Source: Cercis canadensis
Lineage: Eukaryota > Streptophyta > Magnoliopsida > Fabales > Fabaceae
Assembly (NCBI GenBank): GCA_003255065.1
Contig: QAOA01007183.1
Span: 1,622,939 to 1,686,938 of the forward strand
Direction of reading: 5' to 3'
Length of the DNA: 64,000 bases
Part shown: positions 23,365-35,813 of the stretch, in pieces
Layout: every line of letters starts with the position of its first letter
Numbering within the stretch: the first letter of the stretch is position 1
Translations under genes and position numbers: made by a program
The notes under the pieces: generated by a model
Told to the model about the DNA's origin: nothing
What the model saw: only the letters and a program-made list of their open reading frames with translations
Databases searched by the model: none

Positions 23365-23778
23365 TCAATGTAAACCAGACGAATCCAGGTTTCTACGACT
23401 GCAACCCACCATTAGACCAACCCACTGTTTGGCATCAGGTTACCCCATTGTGTTTGTTGGAGAAAAGGAGAAATTACATTGATTTTATTCCAGGTTTGAG
23501 AATCCCATTTGTTGTCGGAGAAAAGAAAGAATCCAAGCAAGGTGAAAAGCAGAACCCCCCAAAAATAAAAAAGAAAAATCATGAAGGGACAAAACCTGCA
23601 AAAAGGAGGTCTGCAAAGTGAAAAAATCTTAAGGTGGGGCTTTGGCAAAACCAAAAGCCATGAGATTGAGATTGTATCAAAGCACGCGGACCAAAGCACG
23701 AGTACTTAGAGTGCCCTGTATTATTGAGTACTTGTTTTTATCGTCAAAAGAAACCGACCTTTCAATGAAAACACTCAT
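23365..23778 (-). promoter_or_regulatory. ARF5 leader with a set of upstream ORFs
   Basis: Seven short ATG-started frames lie upstream of the ARF5 ATG on the gene strand: 23778-23677 (33 aa), 23661-23629 (10 aa), 23582-23412 (56 aa), 23508-23485 (7 aa), 23479-23474 (ATG directly followed by TAA), 23435-23412 (7 aa, nested in frame in the 56-aa one) and 23412-23365 (15 aa). The ATGs are direct observation. Whether all lie in the mRNA depends on the unmapped transcription start. Arabidopsis MP and ETT leaders are known to carry uORFs that make translation depend on ribosomal protein L24 (STV1), so the arrangement fits translational control. Confidence 0.6.
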
Positions 23779-23855
23779 CACAGTTCACACTGATTACTGA
23801 TTCCTTCTTCTCCAACAAAAAGCACCAATACCAAAACCCCCTCTTCTCTCTCTTC

Positions 23856-23895
23856 CTTCTCTCTCTCACTCTCACTCTCACTCTCACTCTCTCTC
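23856..23895. repeat. CT/CTCACT-rich pyrimidine tract upstream of ARF5
   Basis: A tract of CT with CTCACT repeats on the plus strand (GA-rich on the gene strand) sits about 0.5 kb upstream of the ARF5 start codon. GA-rich tracts of this kind can bind BPC/GAGA-type factors in plants. The role here is inference. Confidence 0.5.
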
Positions 23896-24813
23896 AACTC
23901 CTCTCTTTGCTTCAAACAGCAAAGAGTGTGCATGCTCCTATCCTGCGCACACACTTTCTGTATAGGGGCAATTCCGTTGCAGCTTTAAACTGCAAGAAAA
24001 GAATTACACCAACCAAGAATAACATTAAAAAAAAAAAATGGGAAAAACAGAGCTAGAGTAGAAGAATACGAAAAACAGTACAGCACAGAAAGCTCAGAAT
24101 TCAGAAAGAAAATATAAAGGGTGACGGGAGAGAGAAAAAGATTTTTTTCTGTCTTTTTTTTTTTTCTTTCGAAAAGGGAGGGAGACGAGCAATGGCAGTG
24201 TAGGGGAAAACAGAATTTTAATTTTATTTATGTCCCAATTTGGCACGTGGGTTACGAGGATTTGTGCTTTTGCTTTGCTACTAGTATCTTTTACTCATAC
24301 AACTTAGAAGTTAGAAGCTGTTCTAATTAGTTTAATACTAACATAATTTTGAGTTTTATTAAAATTATTTTTTATCCTATTTTCATGCTATGCTAATGTT
24401 AGTGTAATCAACTAAAACTATAGCGTTCAGTATTAGAATAATTTATTTTTACTATTATTTAAATTAAAAAAATAAAACTTACACTTAATAGCTTGAGAAA
24501 GTATAAAATTAACTAGTGAACTAATATCATTATTCTTTTTCTAAATTTCCGGTGTATATATATATATTTAATATTTTGGGTTTGGCTGAAAGGGGAAACT
24601 CTTTTTCCTACCTCATCTCTTATTCTGCTCCTGCTACAAACAAATTTTCTAAATTTTAGAATATTTAAAAGACAAAAGAAAAGGCGCTTTTTTTCTTTTT
24701 CCTTGGACCTCCACAGTCAGAGCAGTTGTTTTGCGTCTGATGTTTGACCATTCGTCACGCGTGCGTGCCATACACGACAAACCAATGGGATTGAGCTCCT
24801 TAAAGTAAAGTGC

Positions 24814-24823
24814 CACGTGTCGG
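24814..24823 (+). promoter_or_regulatory. Overlapping G-box and high-affinity auxin response element in the ARF5 promoter region
   Basis: CACGTGTCGG contains a perfect G-box (CACGTG, 24814-24819) overlapping TGTCGG (24818-24823), the high-affinity ARF-binding variant of the auxin response element. It lies about 1.5 kb upstream of the ARF5 ATG in a short GC-richer island. Binding and autoregulation are inference. Confidence 0.45.
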
Positions 24824-24957
24824 TGCTCGTCGGCCCGCTCACGGCGCCGTTTTTATTTAACCAACTTCTTTGATTTGTTTGATGAATGGATTAAAAATAA
24901 AGTGAGGGCTAAATTATTATTTTTTTATGTTTTTTTTTTATATTATCATTTTTATTT

Positions 24958-25260
24958 GTGCATGGAACTCGATGAAAATTACAGTATAATTTTAATGTTC
25001 TTATAAAAATTTTAAAAAATTAGATCACACAGTATGTGTCAAAACACATTTTTTTATAAAAAGTATGAATGATACAATATAAAAAAAAAGTGTCAATAAA
25101 TAATTTTTTTTAAGTTTACTTTTTAGTATTTTTTAAATATTGTGTTGTTCTTACATTTTATAGAAAATTATATGTTCTATTACATTTTTTAAATCTTTGT
25201 AAAAATATAAAAATTATATTATAAGTCCTATTGAATTCTACTCAATTGAAAGAAGTGTTG
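24958..25260. mobile_element. AT-rich foldback (MITE-like) element
   Basis: The two halves are imperfect inverted repeats: the left arm from 24965 (GAACTCGATGAAAATTAC...) resembles the reverse complement of sequence ending near 25250 (GAATTCAATAGGACTTATAA...). No coding capacity. The exact ends and target-site duplication could not be fixed. Confidence 0.4.
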
Positions 25261-28098
25261 TATAAGAGGTAGTAGCATAGTACTCACCTAAAAGTAATTG
25301 TTTTTGGGGTTAAATATTAGAAAGATTGAATAAATTGTTGATGAAAATGACCCGATACTTGCTAACCTAATTGTATAATTGTGATTGAGAATGAGTTGTG
25401 TATAAAGAATTGTGTGATTGGTGTTGTAATTTACTATATATATGCTGAATTGAGCTTTTACAGCAATCTTAAGCAGTAGCGTCTAGAAGCATCTTACAAA
25501 TTCTCTCTCTAGCACAGCTTCAGGTTGTGGTCTTTGTTGGGTGAAATGAATTCTTATGAGATGCGATGCGATGAAACACAAGTTAGGATTTGTACATATA
25601 AATGGAGCTTTGATATTTTCTTTTTAAAGTATGGTAAGCTAGACACTCTGCTTACACTTATCTTCCACTATTGGAATTGGGAATCAGGTATATGTAGATG
25701 ATAGCATTATTCCCTTCCCCCCTTTGCTCTACTGGAACCTCAATTTGAAGACCCTTGGCTAGTATGGTTTTGGTAGAAAGAAAGGAACGGTTATAGTGAA
25801 TAGACATTAGGAACAGACTACCACTTTTCTATAATTAGATGCCTCCTGCTATGTTCATCATAATTATCAATCATTTCTTCCATCACTCTATAAATATACC
25901 CAACCCAACCCAACATAACATCTATGCACCTTCTCTTACATGCATACGTAACAGTAACATACATCCTTATCAAATCAAATTATTATTTATAAAATTTGAC
26001 TCTACTAACCTATACATTTAAATTTCGAGATTCAAGAATGCACTTTCCCATGAATTTACCTTCCCTTTCAGATCAGCTATGCTGGACACGTTTCCACTGA
26101 TCAAACGGTCCACATTTGACTCATAGTGTGGAGAAGGGTTTATCTCATCCCCTCCCTGCGCACACTGTTCAATAGCTTTGGAATCAGAATTTCCACGTTG
26201 CGTTCATCGTCGTGGCTTGACCGCTTATTGGATTTCAAATGTTTATTACACAATAATTAAGTCTTGTACTACTTATTTTACATTAAATAGTTAGCATTTA
26301 GCAAAGTATTTTTTTTTCAAGAGTTGGCAAAGTTGAGATAATCAATCCATAAAAAAAAAAAGAGTTTAAATAAATTTCATTACATTAATTATTGCGAGTT
26401 AATGTGAATTTATTTATTATTTTAATTCAAGAGCTTGGTCTAATCTTAATTTTTTAATGAAGTTATATTTATCAAATATAAAATAAATTATCTCTATTTT
26501 AAAGATCACGTTCTCAAAACACCTAAATTTATAATTTTATATGCGATAGTATTTTGAAAGCTTATTATTTTGTCGATTAAAAGTCCCAATCACGAGATTT
26601 TTTTGTTACATAAAAAGCCGTATGACTAATTAGTTAGTGTCTGAAATTATAAATCATCACTCAAAAAATTAAAATGCATTTTTAATACAAATTGAACTCC
26701 TCTTTTTGTGTGTGGATACATAATACACTTTCCTGTTTTCTTTTTTAGCATGTTTAAATGGGTTTGATTGGGTTGACTTTTGAATGATGCAGGCGTAATT
26801 AAATGTTTGAGATGAAAATGTAGTTTTTTGTTTTAGCATTTAATGGTCCCACTCTCACCAAATAGGTTTTAAATGTGAAGAGGTGACTAGGGAGGGACCA
26901 TTATAATATTATATTATGGGATTGGGAGTCCACATCGACATCCACAGATATATATATATATCTATCTATTTATCCAATGCCACTGGCACCGCATCGATGA
27001 AGCAATGATGTAGCAGGGATAGGTGATAGCAACCTCCTAGTCTCCTACTCCTCTTATAGTTATCATAATTAAGCACAATGTCATGTCATCATTTTATTTT
27101 ATGAGAAAAGGAAATAATAGAGAATCAAAATTCAGAGCTTGAGCATGCAGAACGGGAGGGACCCCTTCGCACTTTGCTTTAGATTATCTCTCTCCTATTT
27201 TAGTACATATATACGTAGAGGAGGTTAAAAAATAAGGTTTAGTTTTTATTACTGGGAAGTAATTATTTGATCTCAAGCTTTACCAATACTGAGGATGGGC
27301 AGCAGGTGAAAACGCAAGAAAGAATAATATCCAAGATGAATTGTTGGCCAAAAACAGAAAGAAATATTGAGGTATGAGTATGACAAAGTAAGTTAACAAC
27401 AAGTTGGGAAAACAAAAACAACAAAGGTAAATGAGTGAGGTGGGGCGTTTGTATATGATTTAGAAAACAAGCAAATGATTGAGAATGAGAACCAAAACAA
27501 GGTAGGGAAAGGGCTACCTACGCTAATCGAGATAAAATAAATTAACTAGTGTTATTTGCACATAGGTATTAACAAAATTTTAAATATAAAAGGATGAAAG
27601 TGGGTCCCCAGGCCAGGGCGGGGGGCGTGGTCTGAGTCTGAGGAGGGAAGCATGGTAGCAGTGAACGATGCTGGGATTTAAGGGGACAACGGATTCTGAA
27701 GCTTCTGATGAGAGCTATCTTCATTTTGTCTTCCACTCTCCCCACTTCTTACACTCCCAACACATAACATAATCATTTTTTATTATTTTATTAAGCTGTG
27801 CACTTAAATATAAAAATATCATTACTCTTTTTCTCAATCAACATTTCCTCATTCTTATTATTCTACTCTCCATTGATGGGAATCTCTTTTTCTTCTATTC
27901 TGGAAATTCTAAATTTTTCATTTATTTCCTCTTTCGTCTTTTCATCTTTATTATGAAAAATTATTCTCATACACTAACATATAATATATTAATATTTAAG
28001 TGATATAAAAACAGTTAATAATGAATCTAATTAAAGTATAAAATAACATTAATCTTAGTAGCATAATCTAAAACAATTTAATGCTGCAAGTGCAAAGA

Positions 28099-28453
28099 AA
28101 CTGTTTTTCTTACCATTGTCCTCTGAACACTGAACATGCATTTAAAGTAGAGACTTTCCCTAGATTTTGTTCAACATTGGCAGTAAGTTTTTCAGTGAAG
28201 TTGGGTTAAAAAAGATAGTAGAGTCAAAGTCAAAGCATGATGCGAAAACCTTACTTTTTAAAAGGTAGATTTGGCNAACTGTTTTTCTTACCATTGTGCT
28301 CTGAACACTGAACATGCATTTAAAGTAGAGACTTTCCCTAGATTTTGTTCAACATTGGCAGTAAGTTTTTCAGTGAAGTTGGGTTAAAAAAGATAGTAGA
28401 GTCAAAGTCAAAGCATGATGCGAAAACCTTACTTTTTAAAAGGTAGATTTGGC
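28099..28453 (+). repeat. 177-bp direct duplication across a single N (probable assembly join)
   Basis: 28099-28275 and 28277-28453 are the same 177 bp with one C/G difference, separated only by an N at 28276. This pattern is expected when two contig ends that overlap are placed side by side instead of being merged. A real tandem duplication would not need an N at the junction. Confidence 0.9.
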
Positions 28454-31400
28454 ATAATCATGAATCATGTATATAATTTGTTGTTTGACTGGATAATAGG
28501 CGTGAAATTGCATTGCATTGCATCCTATAAAAACATGATGTTATGTGATCATTAATTGAAAACATGCTCCATGGCTCCATTATTAAAAAAAAAAAAAGCA
28601 ACCAAGGTTGAAAATTGAAACCATGCTTACTACTCACTTATCTCCAATCTCATTGCCTCTACCCAATCACTTTCTTTTTTATAAGATGATTATAGTGATT
28701 GTACTTACAGCAACCAAGTTTAGTGTTTTACTACTTTCTGTTTTGTGGTTTTCAAAGTGACGCCGGCCCATCAAAAAAACTAGATTGATGAGCTGGGCCT
28801 TTTAATGTTAACCTCTATCGGGCCTGTGTTAGGATGGGTATGGCAAAAGGAAAACCCGTATTTGTATTTGGCATTCAAATCAATTTTCAACTTGTTCAGA
28901 AATTTCATACGTCAATCAAGGATCTTTCACTTGGTCATTAGGTGGCCATGGAGGAATTTCACAACGGATTAATTAACTTGATTGGCTGGCAAGAAAACGT
29001 GGATGAGAAAAGAGGCTTCGTTGCGGTCTACTTGGATTAGATGACAATTTGGGAGTTGTTGCATTCGCTGTTGAGTGGTCTTTATCAAAACACAGATTGC
29101 ATAAAATTGTAATATGGGTTAGAGTTCATTCAAGTTTGATATTATCTAATTAATGCTGGTTTTTTAATCGTTTTATGTGGGATTTAAGTGTTTTTTTTTT
29201 TGCCATAGGGGGGATTAGGGTTTTGGTTGCGGCATTTTCCATTAGTTTCATGATCACAATACTTATGATTGGCCTCAATCTTTGGGCAGCTCATGTGAAT
29301 CCCTTCTATGGTCTTCTTCAGGTATGGGGCATCAATCAAAAACACCCACACATATCTATTGAGAAAAAAGTTCATTAAAAATGATTAATATATATTTATC
29401 ATATTCTTGAATTAAATAACGGTTATTATAATTGTTGAAAGGGTTAGAGAAGGAGGAGTGAGAGAAAGATTGGGGTTGGTGAATTATTCTCAGTTGCATC
29501 CAAAGACCCATGTGAAGGCTTTTGTTATTAAACATCGACAAGAATACGGAGAAAAAAAGGTTATGACAAAAAGTCTCCCCCGCATAATCCGGCATGGGAA
29601 CATGACTTGTACTCTATGCATTACAAAGAGAATCAACCATCAAATCCTCCATATATAACTTGTTTTTGTTTTTTTTCTTGCTCTTGATATGCTCTACCTT
29701 TTCCTACTAGATCTCCATCTATATGATGAGATCCCCCGTCGCATATGCAATGGAAAATAACCTCTTCATTCTCAATCAATCTTTGTTTGCTTCCCCTCTC
29801 ATTCCACACCCTACATTTCACGCCTAATCCCGATGAAATATAATGAAATAGAACCACTTTGAAGTTCGAGCTATGGAACGGGGCTACTACCAAGTTACGA
29901 AGGAAAATTCGAGGTCAATATTGGTCAGCCATGGGTTGAGAACGGGAAAGAGCTCTAATGTTTTTGGTCTCTTTCCTCTTAGGTGACTGCTTACTAAAGC
30001 TATTAATTAATTACTACTAGAAAAATAAATTAAAGAAGAACGATAATTTAATTCTTAATAAATAATAGATTTTATCATCTAGTACTAGTTAATACATGCC
30101 AATCATTATCAATCATTTGATGTAATAAAAAAAAACAGTTAATGGTTATGATTGTGATTAGGGAGGGAATGGAGTAATTACAAATTAGGCGCAACCTCCC
30201 ACACCCACCCACCAAAATTTGTCTGGCGCAAAACACTAAACTCTTGTGCCATAACCATTGCGCCAATGAAGTCGCCTCTTGGCATCATAATGTGTGTAAA
30301 TGTCGTCAACCATCACTTATTCACGTCAACAATGTATTATTCCCTAATTATCATCTTGTATAACTTTATTTTTTTCAGATTTCATTATTGGAGAGAGAGA
30401 GAAAGAGAGAGAGAGTGCAAGCACCTAAGAAAAGTGGAGGTGCTTAGACAGCTAGCAATGTACGTTTTAGAATGTCACTTCTTTTGCAGAGAAAATATAG
30501 AAAAAAGGGTTCCCAAAGAATGGAACTTTAGATGAGATAGTTAACATCTTGCTGTTGTTCTTCTTTTCAATGATAAAAGATAATGGAATTATGGGGCAAT
30601 AAGTATAGTATAGGCATTAGCATAGGAATGGTTAGGAGATGGGACAGGCAGCAGGGTAGGGGGTAAGCACTAAGTGCTTAAACAGTTAGTCGATGCTTAA
30701 TGTCCAGGAAAGTGTCAACCTATTCGGGTCATATACTCTAAAGTCACACCCATGTTAACATAAAGAGAATAATAAAATAAAGGGTATGTATATATATATA
30801 CATGCATACTATGAGAGCTATGTTATTCACTTTCTTAAAAAGAATAATACTATCTTACTTTATTTAGGTGGAATCTAATAAAATTTATAGTATAATTTTG
30901 ATGTAGTGTATATGTGTAACGATGAAAAAATGAAAGTGAGAGGGTGCCTTTTAATATAAAGATGGAATTTTGAGGTGGAAATGGGAGCCAGCAAGCGTGC
31001 ATGTTGTTAGGTAACTAAAGTCTAACTACAAGGGTACGGAACTTTTTTATTTTTTGTTTCGGGTTCATTGGTGAGTAGTGAGTCACCCCTAAAAGGTAAC
31101 TGCAAAACCAAAAACAAAGAAGCAAATATGTGTATGTGTGTGTTATATTATTATTATTATTAATCAACATATCCAGAGTCCATGCAGGAAATTTAGATTG
31201 GTACTTTGGGCGTCCCTATATATGAGGGGATATACACTCCCATGTGAAAATTGAACTAAACAAGAATCTTCTCCATCCATCTATCAAAGTGATTATATAT
31301 GTAAATAAGTAAGATTCTTATTTTGTTATATTCATTCACCCTCCAAATTATGCTCTCAACAGATGGAATACAAGCAACTCTTATATATATTTTGGGTAAT

Positions 31401-32235
31401 TACCTTATCTTATATTAAACAATAGCAGAGAAATAAGGGTTTTATTGAGTTTGGTCGTGCGTTGACATCATCATGAGGAGCAAAGATTTGTGGGACTTTT
31501 GTTTTCTAAAGTTGTAGTCATTCACAAAAAAACCTCTACTGTCTCACCTTTTGTTACGTAAAGAGTGGGTTCTTTGCTCTAGCAACAGAAACTTATTAAA
31601 TGTTTTTTCTTTCTAAGATAAAAAAAAAAAATGGAAAGGAAAATAAACTGNAAAAAAAAAAAAAAAAAAAAAAACTGTACCTTCCATATATGTCTTGTTC
31701 CCAGTTCCTAGCTATCAGTGAAACCTTCATCTTCATGATCTCTACTTAATTATACTCGATCCATCTAATCTAATTCTATTTAAATTCCTGTTTTTGCTTG
31801 CGGAAAAACCCTCTTTATTGGTGCTTCCGCTACACTTTCACGTATTGATATCATATAAAACATGTACACCAAAAACTCCAAAGGTTGGATACGGCTCTCA
31901 TCCTTACTGTGTTTTTCACAGACTAACTCCCCCCCTCGCAAAACAACACACTAATACGCCAATTTATCTGTTCAGAGTTGGGCAATTCTTAGGCACACTT
32001 TAATTTGTTCACTAAAATATGCAGCCTAAAGGGTCATGAAAAAAGAGAAACTCTTCTTCATTTTTTGTTCTCCCTATTTTACATTTTACATATCATGCCT
32101 TTCACAAGTAAAGTGTTGATAAAAGGATATTAATTGGTGACTAAATTCTATAATAGTTGAGTTAAGACATCATGAACTGACAAAAGAGGAAGTAAAAACT
32201 ATATATAGGGAAAGTAAACAAAAGATAAATTAAAT

Positions 32236-32642
32236 GTTTAAATATACAATAGGTCCTTATAATTTGGATGAATTTTGAATCAAGTCCTTATAGTTTTTTT
32301 GTTTTTTTTAAGGTCTTTATAGTTTGAAATTTTTTTAATTTGGTTCATGTCATCACTCCTAATTATAATTTCGTCAGTTTAATATTCACATGCCTTATAT
32401 GTTAGTTTGATGGGTGGCAATTTGTATATTATTTTGATGTCACGTAAGCTTCATCTATTGACACATGGAGAAATCATTTGTTATATCAGCATTAAACTGA
32501 TAGAGTTATAATTCGAGATGATGGCAGGGTACCAATCAAAAAAAATTCAAACTATAAAAATCTCAAAAGAAAAAAAAAAATATAGGTACCTAATTCAAAA
32601 TTNATTTGTCCAAACTATAAGGATCTGTAATACATTTAAACC
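32236..32642. mobile_element. Foldback MITE-like element, copy 1 of a family seen twice
   Basis: About 407 bp with long imperfect terminal inverted repeats starting GTTTAAATATACAATAGGTC; the right end is its diverged reverse complement. Interior bases include TCGTCAGTTTAATATTC and a central inverted repeat. A related copy lies at 43397-43871. An N at 32603 lies in the right arm. Confidence 0.65.
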
Positions 32643-35600
32643 TAAATTAAAAAACAAGAGGAAGTTTCCAAGTGTTAGATGTATTTATTAATTTCAACTA
32701 GATTCGTGTGAAGTTGTCCAATAAGAAGATAAATAAGGGACAAAACTTAAGTAAAATTTTTTAGGTGTTTGTAGTGTTATTTCTTATAAAAATATAATAT
32801 GTGTATTACTTTTTACATATCAGCGCCACCTCACTTATATATTAAAACATTTTGTTAAACGGTGTAAATAAACACAATAGAATTCATGGGAAAAAAAAAA
32901 AAACACAATAATTGACCATTGGTTCTCATGGCTCTCACTCTCTGACTCTTCTAATCCTATTGCACAATAAGAGGGGAGGGGAATTTATACTTAACAAAAA
33001 TCTCGAATTCTCCAGGAACATAAACCGGTGTCTTTGCTTTTAATATATAGTTTGCTTAATTTTCTCCATCTACACCTTCCAACTCCATGCTTCTCTGCTC
33101 CTTCAAAAAATTCTACCTCGATGGCATTGCCAAAATGAATAAACCCCTTTTTCTCTCCCTCTCGGAGCCAAAACTTGAGATCTATCTATTTTGCTTTTCC
33201 ACTTTCGCCGTAGTAGTGATCAAAGGCCCATTGTTGATCACCATTGAAACCACTGCTTCAGCCATTAAAGACCCAAGCTCTTAGTCATATTGTGCGGTTT
33301 AGTTTTGGTTGGCGCAATTTAGAATAAAAATGGATGCTAGTGAGGAAGGCAGATGTGAGATGAGTATGGCATCACCGTACTACACTAATTGGGCACCACC
33401 AAAGAGTCGTGTGCTAATGGGAAAAAACTGAAGAGTTAGGATGTTGTGTTCTAAAAGGAGAAACGGTGAGATAACGTGAGGAAGGTAAAGGGAGGATAAA
33501 GCGGTGGTGAGATGTAAAAAATAATACATATATTATATTTTAATAAGAGAACAATACTACAAATATCTAAATAATTTTATCTAAGTTTTGTTCATAAAAA
33601 AAATGGAGCAACTATATGATCTATTAGTATTGAGTACATATCAAAATTCAGAGGTGGTCTTTAGGAAATTAGGACCCTAGATTCGCACGCAAGGACGGTG
33701 CACCTAGACCTGCCTTTGACTCCATTTATGACTTACGAGAAAAAGATGAAGGTTGTAGCATTTATAATTGGAACCTAGCAAGTCATGAATTAACACGGTC
33801 ACATACGTATATGTACGTACTTTAGACCATTAATAAAATAAGTGCCTCTTTCATGCCAATAATTTGACAACTTGCAATTGCAATATGAAGAGTTCTTTCC
33901 TCAATTAGGTATTAGTAAATTCTACTTAATGATTGGAAGATTTATAAGCTCTTTTGTTTTTTCTTAGTAGTTGACCTATTTATCTAATTTAATTTCAGTT
34001 CATTTTTAGTAACTGCAGAATACGTCAACGGCTAATCTCATGAGCTGGTCATAGAACTAAATTCCTATTATATATGTGTGAACATACTTTTTTTTTTTTT
34101 TTTTAAACTCTAGCGAGTCAATTATGTTTTATTGTCGAAGCACTCATAAATATAACTGTGTGTGAAAAAGCGGTTGAAAAAACATATTTTGTTCAAGTGC
34201 CTCCTTGAACATAGAACTCTTTGAAAAAGAGTGCTGTGATTAACTTATTTACAGCTCAATTAGTATGTTTAAACATACTTAAATTCTAGTAACCATGTCC
34301 ATCCTAATATCTTATATTTTATGGAATTATTAATAACAACACTATTTTTGTAAATAGCTAGAAATGACATAGAATGAAAGACTGAATTTGTTTTTTTTGT
34401 AAAACCTCTAGCGTCTAGAGTATTACTTCTACGTTAGTACCTTTCCGGCCGTTGGAATAGTTTTCCACAATTTTATTTATTTTTAATTGTTTCCACTGCC
34501 TACCTAGCTAGAAAACGCTGTTTTGACAAGGACAGGGCGAGAGCTACGGATCAAATCCTGCGAGGACGAGGACAACAATCTTATAATTTAGTTTCATAAT
34601 TTGATCAGAACATTTATATATACATATATAAGCACAAAGGAAAATTAATATCGATTATAAATTTGTATATTTATTATTACTATTCTAACCGGCTAGCTAG
34701 GACTTCAAATATATATGTCAAGTGTGAACCATTTATACAGGATATTTTTCTGGGTTGGAAACCTTCGCAAATTGCAACCATATAATCCCCTCAATATATT
34801 TTATTGATTTTACAATTGCAGGTCAAAATCTGCGAGCCAAAAGCGATTTTTTTTTTTTTAAAAAAAAAATGGTCAACATCGACGGGATACTGAGCTGAGG
34901 TTGGCAAATGACAGCAGTACTATATATTATATTTTCTGTTTGGCTCTCTAGTTACTTAATTATATTTATATATACGGCTAAGAATATCTAGAAAAGTGCT
35001 ACGAAACAAGGCGACCGATTGTCTTTTTGGCGCTTTCACATAAATGATAAACAGATAATATATTTTGATTTTCTTTTTAAATCACCCAGGTGCAGACTGC
35101 AGATAAAATCTTAACACGATGAAGCTTGAACTGATTGGTTCATCATTCATTTCGTTTGTTTATCTGTGTAAGCATTTATTATCGCTGGAAATGGAAAATG
35201 AAGAATCCGACCTTTATATATTTGTTTTGTTTTTTATCTGCTCCTATCATTCTTCTTCGCCTATGTATATGTGCATGCATCAATCATATGTAGCACCAGA
35301 GATGTATATCGCTTAATTCTGACACAAAAAGATATGTGCACTATCTCATAATGTGAAGCTTATCCCATAAATCATAATATATTCCACAAATCAAAACACG
35401 AACCATTCATGCATTACACAGATATTACCCCCATCCATTTCAGAGGAATCCAGTATAGGAGTGTAGTGCCATGACACGTGATGAGTAAAGTAATTAATCG
35501 TTTTTTGTTACCTTAACTATAGGATTAATTATATATAAGTGATAGCTAGCGACAAATTGTGAGAAGTGATGTGGCGCTCTCACAAGTTCGTTTTGCCTGC

Positions 35601-35776
35601 ACCGAAAGTTTGTCATGTGTAAATCCAAAGCATCAAATCACCATATAAAGTGGCTGCTCTAATTATGATTATAGTAATTAATCGGCTAATGAGTAAGTGG
35701 GTTAGCATGTTCCAGCTAAGGAATAAGAGCAAAACTAAATAAAACTACTGACTACTATAAAGCTCCTTAACTCAAA

Positions 35777-35778
<2 letters not shown>

Positions 35779-35810
<32 letters not shown>
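35779..35810. repeat. (AT)n microsatellite, about 16 units
   Basis: A perfect AT dinucleotide run of 32 bp. Confidence 0.95.

Positions 35811-35813
<3 letters not shown>

Noticed and set aside
23412..23699. 95-codon minus-strand frame upstream of ARF5 as a separate gene
   Set aside because: Its longest start is not required. From its internal ATG it is better explained as one of the ARF5 leader uORFs, and it has no family resemblance.
28084..28453. A genuine tandem duplication near 28.2 kb
   Set aside because: The N at the exact junction and 176 of 177 identity make an unmerged contig overlap more likely.
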